A stretch of 64,000 bases of DNA from Artocarpus heterophyllus (taxonomy: Eukaryota > Streptophyta > Magnoliopsida > Rosales > Moraceae), in NCBI GenBank assembly GCA_025403435.1, contig CM046345.1, forward strand, positions 19,276,809 through 19,340,808, read 5' to 3'. The notes under the pieces were generated by a model, which was not told where the DNA came from, ran no database searches, and was given only the letters and a program-made list of their open reading frames with translations. This document shows positions 26,335 to 38,368 of the stretch, one piece after another. Both the position numbers and the translations under genes were made by a program. How positions within the stretch are numbered: the first letter of the stretch is position 1; every line of letters starts with the position of its first letter.

Positions 26335-26575
26335 TCTGCTCAGTCGGCATGCCGAACCCCACAATTCGGTAGGCCGATGGTCGTAGATTGGTAGGCCGAA
26401 CATGAGGTTTGACAGGCCATTATTGGGGCGAAAATCAAGAGGCTCTGGCGGCAGGCCAAACTTTTGGTTCGGCAAGCCTATCTTTAATGAGTCGGTAGGG
26501 CAATCTTCTTGATCGGCAAGCCGATGGGTCCTGACCGGCAAACCGATCACCCAAATCGGCTTGCCCGCCAAGAGT
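26335..26575 (+). repeat. Palindrome cluster in the leader of element D
   Basis: About ten copies in 240 bp of a palindrome close to TCGGCATGCCGA, one of them perfect, at about 26344-26355. Variants differ mainly at the central two bases or by C-to-T and G-to-A changes. It lies in the untranslated leader, about 500 bp after the primer site. The minus strand happens to be open here (26320-26571), but that frame simply reads the repeat. Confidence 0.72.
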
Positions 26576-27509
26576 TGGAAAATTTTCAGAAAAGGTACAG
26601 TTTTAATTTATTTTTGGGACAATTCTAAGAGACATTAAATTTGGATACAATTGGAAATATGAGGTATTCAATTTATACAGGATTGAAGACTTGAAGATGG
26701 GCATTACGCAAAGAAGGATACTACCTGGAGATTCAAGGATGAAGAATTGATAATATGTTTTGATTATTCTCTTGTAATCTTTATTTTCTATTCTCTAGGA
26801 TGGAACCATAATATTACGGTTATTTATTATTTTGCCTGTAGCTATGCTTATTTGCATTATAATATGATTTGCCATGTATATTGATAACATGTCATATAGA
26901 ATAGGGAGTGCCACTCATATTAAAATTGTTCATGCATGTTCTTAAAATAAAACCTTGATTTCAAAAGATTGAGTAGGAGAAGGTTTTCGAAGAGAGGACC
27001 TAAGGCCTCCATCGTTGGTCCATAGGCATAACATGGTGGTCCTGACCCCTAGGAAGGGATTTCTATCATGTACCAGATTGGATCTTTGAGAGGATAAGGT
27101 ATTTTAGTATGATTTATGGTTGCACACCCCTAGGTGGTGATTATAAATCATGGATAAATATTGAAATGATGGTTGTACACTCACGTTAATTTTATTATTA
27201 ACCTCTCCTAGGAACTCTGTTAATAAAATTAATGGCCAAAGAAATGAATATTAGTATATGCTGGATCATATGGGTCCTGGATGGCATATATTAATCAGGA
27301 GGGGATCTGTGTTCTTGATTGAATTTGGCATGATTCCCCTAGGAGCTTGTTGAATTCTGAGTTGGGAATTATTGTTGTAAGGTTTTGATATTTTCCAAGT
27401 TTTGACACACAAACACATTTGTATGTTTTTACATGATTGTGTTATCTTACTAAATTATTATGATATGTTTGCTTATGTTTAGTATATGATTCTTTATTGT
27501 AGATTAAAA

Positions 27510-30500
27510 ATGTCTAAGAATGCTTTATCTTCAATACTTGATAAAAACCTATTAATTGGAGAGAATTATAATGATTGGAAATGGAACCTGGATATCATCT
27601 TCTCCTTTGAGAAACTGAAATATGTACTGACAACCCCTTGTCCTCCCGAGCCTACGGGAGACTCAACTAATGAGCAATTCCATGCGTATGATCGCTGGAA
27701 CGATGCTAATGATCAGACCCGCTGCTTTGTTATGGCTAGCATGAATAACGTGCTACAGGCTCAACATCAGGATTATGAGACTATGAAGCAGATCTTGGAT
27801 AATCTTGAGGATATGTTTGGAGGCCAGGCTATAACAAAGCAACAAGGGGTGCTTTAGAAACTTCTTGACTGTAAGCAGAGACCGGAGACATCTATAAAGG
27901 AGCACATGATGTTGGTCATGGGTTACCTCGTTGAGGCTCAAACCAATGGAGACGACATCGATGCTGAAACTCAAATAACTATGGTCTTTGAGACTCTGTC
28001 AAAGGAATTTATTCCATTTAGAGCTAATTTTAATTTAAGCAATAAATGGGATATGACCTTAACAGAATTAATGAAACAGTTATAGGATTTTGAACTGCTG
28101 ATCAAGGAGTCTCCTACGGGTGGAGAGGCTAATTTGGTGCTGCTTCTGGTTCCAATCACAACTCTGGGAATGGAAAGAAGCAACTGGCCAAGAACGGGAA
28201 GTCTTCTATTCCAGCTAGCACCAAGAGCAAGAAGAAGAAGAAGAAGAAGAAGAACCCAAAGAAGCTTAAGTGCTTCTTCTGTGGGAAGGTCGACACATCA
28301 ACAAGCATTACAAGGACTTCCTTTTCCAAAGGAGGTAGGTGTGATCTTCTGTATTTAGAAACTTGTTTAGTTGAGGAATCTAGTGATATTTAGGTCATAG
28401 ATTCCGATGCAACTAATCATGTTTGTGTTTCTCTATAGGGGTTCAAAGAAACGAGAACTCTGTTATATGAAGCCATCACGCTTCGGATGGGTGATGGATC
28501 CTTGGTCTCAACAAAAGTAGTAGGAGACATCCATCTTTATTTTGATAATTATAGGAATTTATTTTTGCAAGATTGTTTTAATGTTCCTAAATTTAAAAGG
28601 AATTTAATTTCTATAGCTTGTTTATTTAAAGACTCCTATTTGGTTTTTTTTAATGATAAAGTGGTGATTCGTAAAAATAAATCTTTTATCTTTTATCTTT
28701 TATTTAAAAATAAATATTTTATCAAACCTAAGATGGACTTATTGCTTAATGTTGAGATGAATGATAATAACTCTAAGAAACTTAAGACTTATCAATTTAA
28801 TAAGACTTATCTTTGGCATTTATGCCTTGGTCATATTAACCTGAATAGGATTCAAAGGTTGGTAAGGGATGGACCTTTAAGTCACTTAAAGGTGGAATCT
28901 ATACCTTATTGTGAATCTTGTTTGGAGGGTAAAATGACCGAAAGACCATTCAGGTCTAAGGGCAATAGGGCCGAAGGGGTTCTAGAACTTGTGCATAGTG
29001 ATGTTTGCGGACCGATGAACATTCAGGCACGAGGAGGGTATGAATACTTTGTCACTTTTATTGACGATTACTCAAAATATGGGCATGTGTACCTGATGCA
29101 CCACAAAAGTGAAACTTTTGACAAGTTCAGGGAGTTTCAGGTTGAAGTAAAAAAGCAATGATGTAGACCCATAAAGGCACTTTGATTCGATCGAGGTGGA
29201 GAATACCTTTCTGATGAGTTCTTAGGACACTTATTAGAGAATGGGATTTTATCCCATTTGACTGTGCCGAGCAGTCTGCAGCAGAATGGCATAGCCAAGA
29301 GAAGGAATAGGACTTTATTGGACATGGTTAGGTCCATGATAAGTTATTCATCATTGCCTTCATCCTTTTGGGTACAAACCGCATGTTATCTTTTGAACAA
29401 TGTGTCTTCAAAATCGGTCCCTAAAACTCCTCACGAGTTGTGGACGGGTAGGAAGACATCCTTAAATCATATTAGCATATAGAGATGTCTAGCTCATGTC
29501 CTGTTTAAGGATCCGAATAAATTGAAAGCACACTTGAAAGTTTACATGTTTGTAGGATATCCAAAACGGACTAAAGAGCGTTATTTCTATAACCCAAAGG
29601 AAAATAAAGTTGTGGTTTCACCTAATGCAACTTTTCTTGAGGAGAGTTACATGGGCGACTTTAAACCTCGAAGCAAATTGCTGCTTGAGGAGTTAAGGAG
29701 TTATCCGATCACTCCAAAGGTTCCGAATGAAACTGTTCTGATCAGTGTAGAAAAACCAAACAAAGCTGAACAACAACCTAAGGGGCTTCGGCGTAGTGGG
29801 AGGATCATGCGTCAACCTGAGAGGTATATGTTCAATGGGGAGGTCTTTTTGGTTGAACCAGATGAACATGATAGGGATCCTTATACTTAGCAGAAGCTAT
29901 GGAGGATGTTGATTCAAAACTCTAGATAGAGGCCATGAACACTGAGATGAAGTCTATGGAGACTAATTAGGTCTGGAAGCTTGTGGATCTTCCCAAAGGG
30001 GTAAAGCCCATAGGGTGTAAGTGGATCTACAAGAGGAAAAGAGGAGTAGATGGAAAGGTCAAAACCTTTAAGGCTAGACTGGTAGCTAAGGGTTATATGT
30101 AAAAGGAGGGAATCGATTATGAGGAAACCTTTTCACCTGTAGCTATGCTCAAGTCCATCCGGATTCTCTTGTCCATAGCTACTGCTCTCGATTATGAGAT
30201 TTGGTATATGGATGTCAAGATGGCTTTTCTAAATAGCTATCTTGATGAGTCCATTTATATGGAACAACTAGAAAATTTAAAGTCAAAGGTCAAGAGGGTA
30301 AGGTTTGTAAGCTGCTAAAGTCAATTTATGGACTTAAGCAGGGTTCTCGTTCTTGGAACATAAGATTTGATCAAGTGATCACAACTTATGGGTTCGCACA
30401 AAATATGGATAAGCCATGTGTTTACAAACACATTAAGGATGGGAATGTGGTTTTTCTACTACTCTATGTAGATGACATTCTGCTAATTGACAATGACATT

Positions 30501-31450
30501 GGGGCATTATCATCGACCATAATTTGACCAAGCAGTTTGACATGAAGGACTTGGGTGAGGCTAATTTTGTTCTTAGTATCCAGATCTTTCGGGATAGAAA
30601 GAACAAAATGATAGCTTTGTCCTAGGTCGGCTACATAGATAAAATTCTCAAAAGGTTTGCAATGCAGGATTCCAAGAGAGGTGGGCAACCCTCTAGGTCT
30701 AGAATTACTCTTTCTAAGAAAGACTCTCCAAAGTCTGAGGAATAAAGAGAATACATGAAGAAGGTGCCTTATGCTTTAGCAGTGGGTAGTCTCATGTATG
30801 CCATGCTTTGCACACCACTGGATATTTGTTATGCGGTTGGGATTGTAAGTCGATTTTAGCCGGATCTTGGACCGAATCATTGGGTTGCAGTAAAGTATAT
30901 TTTCAAGTACCTGAGAAGGACTCGAGGGTATATGCTTGTGTATTCGGGTGAGGACTTGACTCCTCTATGATATACTGACTCAGATTTTCAATCCTGCCTA
31001 GATTCTAGGAAATCGACTTCAGGTTTTTTGTTTACTCTGGGCGGCAGTGCCATTAGTTGGAGAAGTGCCAAGCAAGATTGCACTTCAGATTCAACGATGG
31101 AGGCTAAGTATGTGGTAGTTAGTGATGCTTCGAAAGAAGCAGTGTGGCTCCGCAAGTTCCTTAGAGATCTTGAGGTAGTTCCTGGTATGGATAAGGCGGT
31201 ATCACTGTATTGTGATAACAATACGGCAGTAGCTAATGCTAAGGAACCAAGATTTCATAAGAAGAGTAAGCATATTGATGGGAAGTATCATGTGATAAAG
31301 GACTTCGTTGAGGGCGGACATGTCACGGTGTGCAAGATCGCATCAGAGGACAATTTAGCTGATCCATTTACGAAGACACTTACTGGGAGAGTCTTTGAGA
31401 GGCATGTGGAAGCTATGGGGATGCGAGATTTGTCATATTCACTCACTTAG
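27510..31450 (+). pseudogene. Gag-pol polyprotein of element D (decayed)
   Basis: Starts at ATG 27510 (MSKNALSS) and ends at TAG 31448-31450. Gag is open to 27857. The zinc knuckle at 28271-28311 is broken by a 1-base deletion and its last Cys is Tyr. The protease reads DSD instead of DSG at 28400-28408, just after a TAG where A has Trp. Integrase: HSDVCGPM near 29000, a TGA in place of Arg near 29182, and Lys (29297-29299) where A has the catalytic Glu. RT keeps YVDD at 30465-30476. RNase H (31028-31450) is open and well kept, with LYCDN. Total length is close to normal for the family, but it cannot make an intact protein. Confidence 0.9.
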
Positions 31451-31453
31451 TGC

Positions 31454-31464
31454 AAGTGGGAGAT
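31454..31464 (+). other. Polypurine tract of element D
   Basis: AAGTGGGAGAT immediately before TGTTAG of the 3' LTR, identical to A. Confidence 0.85.
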
Positions 31465-33444
31465 TGTTAGATATGTATACCCTAAGGAGTAAAAATGTAA
31501 TAAGTTTTTAGAGACATTTTTATCAATAAAGAATTTATTTATTATTTATATACCAAATCTTATCCTTTTTACATTCATATTTGTTGAATGTATGTTAAAC
31601 AAACAATAGTCTGAGACTGTCAGTCTAAACCTTAAGAATTAGGCATATGATGGACAGATTATGCGAAAGACACGATTCTTAAGATGACGGTCTAAATCAT
31701 AAGATTTGTAATCGAGGGAATAAAGTTGGGCTCTTTATTCATGTAAATATTGCTATGTTGTCTATATCCCAATTGAGAGATGGTTTGTCTTGGCCATCGA
31801 AGGTGGACTCCATGAACAAAAACATTAGCCGTTGTCATAGATGACGATGTGTTAGATCAGGACATAAAGTGAATAGATTTAGATTAATAATTCTATCTTG
31901 ACAAATCGATTCACTTTAGAAAATCATTTGTATTATATCTTTATCCTGAGATGAATAGTGGGCCCGTTGTCTTGACTTGTGTCTTTTGATGTACCAAAGG
32001 GTGACACCCACATCTTAATAGTGGTATGCATGTCGATACGTTAGAGGCATAACTCTTGATAGCGTAGACCTGTTATTCATAGATATGGAATCCATAGCTC
32101 CTCTTTAAGAGTAGTGATATCCTTTTAATGCATTATCCTGTAATTGGAAAACTGAAGCGCTTAACCATTTGGATACATGGGTGTAACCAAATGTTATACT
32201 ATCTTTGGATGGTAAGTTTTCTTGATGGTGAGATAATGGAACGTAAGATAAAAATAATCGGGAAGGTAAGACAAAACTTGTCCTTAAGCCGATTATGGAT
32301 AATCATATGGGGATGCGATACACTATGATATGTCATGGAGACTTAGCTATACGGGCTTCATAATTCTATGTAGTTCGAGAGTGCAGCCCCAAGCTTTTAG
32401 TGGAGTAGCGTTAGAGTTGATAATTATGGAATATATATCTGGGATGTTTCATAATTATCAGGAGCTTGAACTATATAGGTCAATTTAGTCCCCTTTGCTA
32501 GCACACAATATCCTGTAACGCTACGACGTGCTTTTCCTATAATTGATGACTTATGTTAGATTTATTAGATTGGTTGAAATTTAGAAGAATTAAATAATTC
32601 ATGTCTGTTTATCGGTTGAATTAATTTTGTGATAAAATGAATTCAATATAAACTTGTTGAATTATTAGGATCGGATAATTCTTGTCTGTTTATCGGTTGA
32701 TTTAATTTTAAATAAATTAGATTAAAATAAACTTGTAGAATTATTAGGAATTCATTTATTTCCTAGAGATTATCTAGATAAAGTTGTTTTAATTAGATAA
32801 CTTTTCTATTAGGTTATTTAAATTAAAACTGAGACTTTATCCTATAGAATTTTGGGTGGAAAATAAAAGATTCGCTGAGATATTAATCGACAGTTCGGCA
32901 TGCCGGTCCTCAAGTTTGGCCTGTCGATCATCCTGATCGGCCTGCTGATGTCGAAAGATAAGATCACATGATTTTATACAGATCTTATCAGATATTGATC
33001 CGAATTTGATTTTGATTCAAATTTTAAGACCTAATCTGATAAGGACTGACCCTAGACCCAACCTCTATAAATAGGGAGTAAATCACTTAAGTTATTGAGA
33101 TCAATTGAGAGATTAAGAGCGATACTCTGTTGGTGAGAATCTAGAAACTCCCTGAGAGCTCTTGTTCACAAATCACAAACACTTGCTTTGGGTTCTCTCA
33201 ATTGGTAGAAGAGCTGTAGTTGTGAGCCCACATTCACTCCAATTGTGTATAGAGAATAGCAAAGAAGACCAGTTAGTTAAGGCTCTTCTGGAACGTTAAT
33301 TCTATTCATTGATTGCAGGAGCTTTTCAGCACACAAAGGTTAGTAAGATCTGTTTAATTTATGCATATAGCTTGTTAAACTTGTGTTTTAGAAAATACTC
33401 TGATATAAAATTTTAAAATTTCGCTGCGTACTATTTTTCCAACA
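31465..33444 (+). repeat. 3' LTR of element D
   Basis: 1980 bp, TGTTAG to CCAACA, with its TATA box at 33066-33073. It is slightly shorter than the 5' LTR. Confidence 0.92.
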
Positions 33445-33449
33445 GACCC
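33445..33449. repeat. Target-site duplication of element D, right copy (GACCC)
   Basis: It matches 23794-23798. The interior of the Mutator-like element resumes here. Confidence 0.9.
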
Positions 33450-33898
33450 ATGCATAGAGAGAGAAAGAGAAGAGAGAGATGGGCGAATCTGTAATGGGTG
33501 GTGGTGAGAAGATAACAATGGTTTTGGTGATGGCGAGGGGGATGTTAGAGGAGATGGAGATTTGAGGGGTAAAGGGGACGATTGAAGAGGTGATTTGGAT
33601 TTATGGGTTTTTATTCTGACAAAAAGTAAGATTGTTGATTTTGTAATATAGATTTATTGTTTTTTCTTTTTTAATTGTCTTTTGTGTTTCAATTTTATTT
33701 TTTTAAAAATATGATAGGCATTTTACTATAATAGCCTTACTATAGTGGTTTTGTGTCCCTCACGTGGGGTTAAATTTAACAGCCAATTGTTAAAGTGATC
33801 CCTTAGCTGCTAAAATGAAAGGTTTATGACTAAAAACATCAAAAAGGTTAGGGGAACCTCAATTTCGGGAAAGGTTGGGACCAATTGAGCGATTTACC

Positions 33899-33909
33899 TT
33901 AAAATTAAA
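33899..33909. repeat. Target-site duplication of the Mutator-like element, right copy
   Basis: TTAAAATTAAA, identical to 22875-22885. The sequence is low in complexity, so the true duplication may be 9-11 bp. Confidence 0.7.
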
Positions 33910-34998
33910 AACTACAAAATATATGAAAAACTAGTTCCCAGATCTGGTTTGTGATGATGTGATCGGCCACCTTATATAAGGCATGGCCGACTGACCACGA
34001 TTGAAACCACCTTCTTGTCAGACAGTGTCGGTCAACTAAGGCCTGTGATAGGCGGTCGACCACTAGATGGCTGAGATCCATTTTTGGTCAATTTTGTAAT
34101 GTATTTATTTTAATGAGACAATTTTAAGAAAAACAAAAAGAAAATTTTATGGTAACTAAAAAAAAGAAAATAATGAAGAAGAACACAACACGAAGATAGA
34201 AACAATAAGAAGATACAAAATGAAGAATCGATAAAATGTTTCAATTAAATTTTTGTAATCTTTATTTTCTTTTCTATAGGGTGGAACTTTAATATCATGG
34301 TTATTTATTATATTGCTTGATGTTTTGCTTATTGCATTGCTTATTTGGTTTATAATATGTTTTTCAATGTATGTTGGTAACATGTCATGTAGAATAGGGA
34401 GTACCACTCATTAAAAATTGTTCATGCATGTTAATATAAAACCTTGTTTTTCTAAAATATTGAGTGAGAGAAGGTTTTTGAATAAAGGACCTAAGGCTTC
34501 CATCGTTGGTCCATAGGTAATACATGTTGGTTTTCACTCCTGGGAAAGGATGTATCATGTACCGGCTTAGATCTTTGATAGGATAAATTGCTTTACCATA
34601 TTTTATCGTTGTTCACACCTAGGTGACGATTATAGACTATTAATAAAGTAGTTGAAACAATGGTTAAACACTCAAGATTACTTTTATCATTAACCTCCCC
34701 TAAGAGCTCTGCTATTAAAATTAATAGCCAAAGAAAACAATTATTAGTATAAGCTAGATCAAGATGAGTCTTAAATGGTATATACCAATTGGATGGGATT
34801 TGTATTTCTGATTGAATTTGGCAAGTCTTCCCTAGTTGATTTGTTGAACTCTAAGTTATGAATTATCATTGTAAGGTTGTGATTTTTTCAAAGTTTTGAC
34901 TCATAAGCACATTACATGTTTTATGTCTTTGTTATCTTACTAAATTGTTATTGCATGTTTGCTTATGTTTGGTATATGCATCTTTATTGTCGATAAAA
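33910..34998 (+). other. Untranslated leader of C, second part
   Basis: It continues the leader cut at 22885. A GC-richer block at 33958-34085 occupies the place of the palindrome cluster in A, B and D, but has different motifs such as GGTCGACC and TCGGCC. The stretch from 34200 to 34980 aligns with the segment before gag in D (26690-27500). Confidence 0.7.
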
Positions 34999-36801
34999 AT
35001 ATCTAAAAATGCATTATCTTTGATACTTGACAAAAATATACTAACCGATGAGAATTATAATGATTGAAAATGGAACCTATATATTGTCTTATCCTTTAAG
35101 AAACTAAAATTTGTGCCAATCACGCCCTGTCCTCCTACACCTACCAACAAATCCAATAACGAATAAATCTAACCGCATGATTGCTAGAAAGATGCTGACT
35201 ATCAAGCCTACTGCCATATTATGGCTAACATGAATAATATACTACAGGCTCAACATGAAGAATATTAAACTACTAGGTAGATCATCAATAATCTTGAAGA
35301 CATGTTTGGAGGCTAAGCCTTAACAAAGTGGTAAGAGGCTCTTTAAAAGCTTTTCAACTGCAAGCAAAAACCTAGGACAGCTATAAAGGATCACATGATG
35401 TTGGTCATGGGTTACCTTGTTGGGGCTCAAACCCATGGGGTTGATATCGATGCTGAGTTACAAATGACCATGGTCTATGAGATTCTTTTGAAGAAGTTCA
35501 TCCTGTTTAAAGCTTCGTATAACTTAAGCAATAGATAGGATATTACCTTAACTGAGCTGATGAAGCAGTTCCAAGAGTTCAAAAACCTGATTAGGGAAGC
35601 ACCTAATGGTGGTGAGGCAAATGGCGGTTGTATTTGGTTCTAAATCCTAACCTTGGGAATGGAAAGAAGCAAAAGGCCAAGAATGGAAGTCTTTTATTTT
35701 GCCAACCAAGGGGAAAAGAGAAAGAGAAACCCAAAGAAGCTTAAGTGCTTCTTCTGTGGGAAGGTTTGGTACATGAAGAAGAATTGCAAGGACTTCCTCA
35801 CTAAAGAATGTAAGTATGAACTTCTAGTTATTGAAGCTTGCTTAGTTAAAGAATCAAGTGACACTTAGGTCATAGATTCTAATTCTATTAATCATGTTTG
35901 TGTTTCTCTACAGGGGTTTAGGGAAATGAGAAGTCTGCTTAATGAGTACTTCGTATTACGGATGGGGATGGGACCTTAGTGGTGGCTGAAGTAGTGGGAG
36001 ACATCCATCTTTATTTTGATAGTTAAAGGCATTTAGTTTTGAGAGATTGTTTTTATGTTCCTAAACTTAAAAGGAGTTTAGTTTCTATCGCATGTTTATT
36101 TAAGGATTCTTATAGTAGATAGATGCAAAACAATCTATATTTATCAAATCTAAGATATAATAACTGCTAAACATTAAAATTATGATAACTTTAAAATGCT
36201 TAAAACTTCTCACTCTAATAAGACTTATCTTTAATACTAACGATTAGGACACATAAGCCAAAACAGAATTCAAAATTGGTAAGGGTTAGACCTTTAAATC
36301 ATTTAGAAGTGAAATCTATACCACATTGTGAATCCTGTTTGAAGGGCAAAATGACCAAAAGACCATTCAGGTCTATAGGCAATTGAGTCAAAGGGGTTCT
36401 AGAACATTGCATGGTGATGTTTGTGGTCCCATGGAGATTAAGGCATGAGGAAGGTATAAGTACTTCGTCATTTTTCTTGATGATTACTTGAGATATGAGT
36501 ATGTCTACCCAATGCATTATAACAGTGAAACTTTTGACAAGTTCAAGGAGTTTCAAGCTAAAGCGGAGATGCGGTTAGGTAAACCCATAAAAGCACTTTG
36601 ATGTGATCAAGGTGGAGAGTACCTCTTTAATGAGTTCTTGGGACACCTAGTAGAGAATCAGATTTTATCCTATTCCTTTTTGGGATATGTATTACAATCT
36701 ACTTGTTATCCTTTAAAAAATGTGCCTTCAAAACCGGTTCTCAAAACTCCTCATGAGTTGTGGACAGGTAAGAAGATATCCTTAAATCATATTTACATAT
36801 G

Positions 36802-36806
36802 GGAAT
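36802..36806. repeat. Target-site duplication of the solo LTR, left copy (GGAAT)
   Basis: GGAAT recurs at 38364-38368. Joining across the LTR restores the integrase reading TATGGGAATGTCC. Confidence 0.88.
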
Positions 36807-38363
36807 TGTTGGGTTTTGTTGGATTTTGTGATTCAAATAAGCAGCAAAAAATTAAAATTAATTCCCACAAACCCTCGCAGGATCAATGCAATTCGATTAG
36901 ATTGATAGGAAAGCCATAGAATCTTACCAGGATAACAAAAAGGGGCAAAAATTCTGGAAGGAAGAAAGCAGGTTCACTCCAGTGACACCCTAACTCGAGC
37001 TTTTTGTATTCGGGATCGGATTCAGACATTGTTACTAAGAGCAACGACCTTTGCAGGTATCCACACGAACAGACTCTCTCAAAACGAATTGGTGTGCTAG
37101 CACCCTCTCCTTTGTGTTAAATGACTCTCTCTAATTTTTAGGGTTTTTAATGTTCTTGTCTTTTAGAATAATAGAACGCCTTCTTTCTTCTTAATTCGGC
37201 TAGAAAACCTAATATATATATATATATATATATCTATTGACTTCAAGATAGAATCAGATTTTAACTAGGGTAAACTGTAATTCGAATATAATTTTGAGAA
37301 TCTAGACAATGTCAGTAATTCAAATATGATTTAGAGAATCTAGATAATGTCAGATTCAATGAACCTAGACATATCTAGTACATCAAATCTGGACATTATC
37401 AGGTTCATTGAACCTAGACATAGTAAACCCAAAATTCATTTTTGGTCTGTTCTAAGTGTGAGACCCTGTAGTTCACATAACATCGGTAGTGGGCTTGAAA
37501 TTCTGTTTCTGGCCCACAAATCATAAGTGGCCTCTAGCAAGACATTATGATTAGCCAAGTTATACAAATGTCAACAATCCAACACAACCTAATCCACAAT
37601 AAGTATTAAAGTCCTTTTTATCACTAGATACCTTGATTGAACATAAGGCATGGTTTATGTCAACCTTATACTATTCAATCATATCATTTCTCGATCTTAA
37701 GTAGACTGATATTGATAACCCTTATCAATTTATTCTAGCATGGCCATACATTTTTCTTCAGTCTAACTTATCGAGGGGCCCATAGATATCTTTCTCATAA
37801 TAAATGAGGGACAAATTCATTTTTAATCACTCACATTCCTTACATGATTCAGTCTATATCCAAGAACAATTCATTCCATCATCCTGTTAAAGATAATATT
37901 GAATGTGTCAAAATATAAAACTTGTCATGTAGAAAACAATTGTGACTTCTGGTCAGACGACTATGATAATACTATTGTGATGAGAATCACTTATGACAAT
38001 TATCCATGTAGTATTCTCATAGCGGGTCGATCCAATACATCATTTCTCAAATATGTATCTATGAGTTGACTTAGTATCTCATACACATGATTAGTAAAAC
38101 ATAATCATCAGTCAAACTTCATACTAGTCTTCATTCATTATTATCCCAATAATAATGACAGACTAGGGATTATTAGAATAGAATTCAATTTTTACCTAAG
38201 AGTTTACTATCAAGTCACATACTTGATGACCTTAAGCAGAATTAACTATTCATGGAATTAGAATAAAAAACAATAACAAAAATGCCTCTTGATTAATAAA
38301 ATGCAAATGTAACGAAGTCAAAATGTGGTCATTACATAATTGACCTAGGGTACATTACTAACA
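36807..38363 (-). mobile_element. Solo LTR of a different retrotransposon family
   Basis: 1557 bp with TG..CA ends (TGTTGGG and CTAACA on the plus strand), a perfect 5-bp TSD and no internal domain. It does not resemble the A-D LTRs. On the minus strand a TA-repeat TATA region (37212-37233) is followed by a pyrimidine-rich leader, so the LTR points left. It is the usual product of recombination between two LTRs of one element. Confidence 0.85.
37212..37233 (-). promoter_or_regulatory. TA-repeat TATA region of the solo LTR
   Basis: A pure TA dinucleotide run of about 22 bp at the expected place of a TATA box on the minus strand of the LTR. It is also a microsatellite and may vary in length. 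Confidence 0.5.
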
Positions 38364-38368
38364 GGAAT
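38364..38368. repeat. Target-site duplication of the solo LTR, right copy (GGAAT)
   Basis: Identical to 36802-36806. Confidence 0.88.

Larger units (their letters stand above)
23799..33444 (+). mobile_element. Ty1/copia retrotransposon D, inserted in the Mutator-like element
   Basis: A complete 9646-bp plus-strand element of the same family as A. Its LTRs are 23799-25825 and 31465-33444, the primer site 25828-25839, the palindrome-bearing leader 25840-27509, gag-pol 27510-31450 and the purine tract 31454-31464. The TSD is GACCC. In the first 216 bp of the LTRs I count 19 substitutions, all transitions, about 9%, so D is older than A. Gag-pol is decayed. Confidence 0.92.
22886..33898. mobile_element. 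Mutator-like DNA transposon, non-autonomous, split by element D
   Basis: Its terminal inverted repeats of about 140 bp (22886-23030 and 33760-33898) share the block GGTCCCAACCTT and, further in, CCTTTCATTTTAG. They are flanked by an identical 11-bp repeat, TTAAAATTAAA, at 22875-22885 and 33899-33909. Long inverted repeats with a 9-11 bp TSD are typical of the Mutator superfamily; the family call is inferred from that structure. Without D and its TSD copy it is about 1.36 kb, has no transposase, and carries a CTT-rich, partly GC-rich interior. Confidence 0.75.

Noticed and set aside
26320..26571. 83-residue minus-strand frame in the D leader
   Set aside because: It only reads through the palindrome repeats, giving a repetitive Gly-Leu-Pro peptide.
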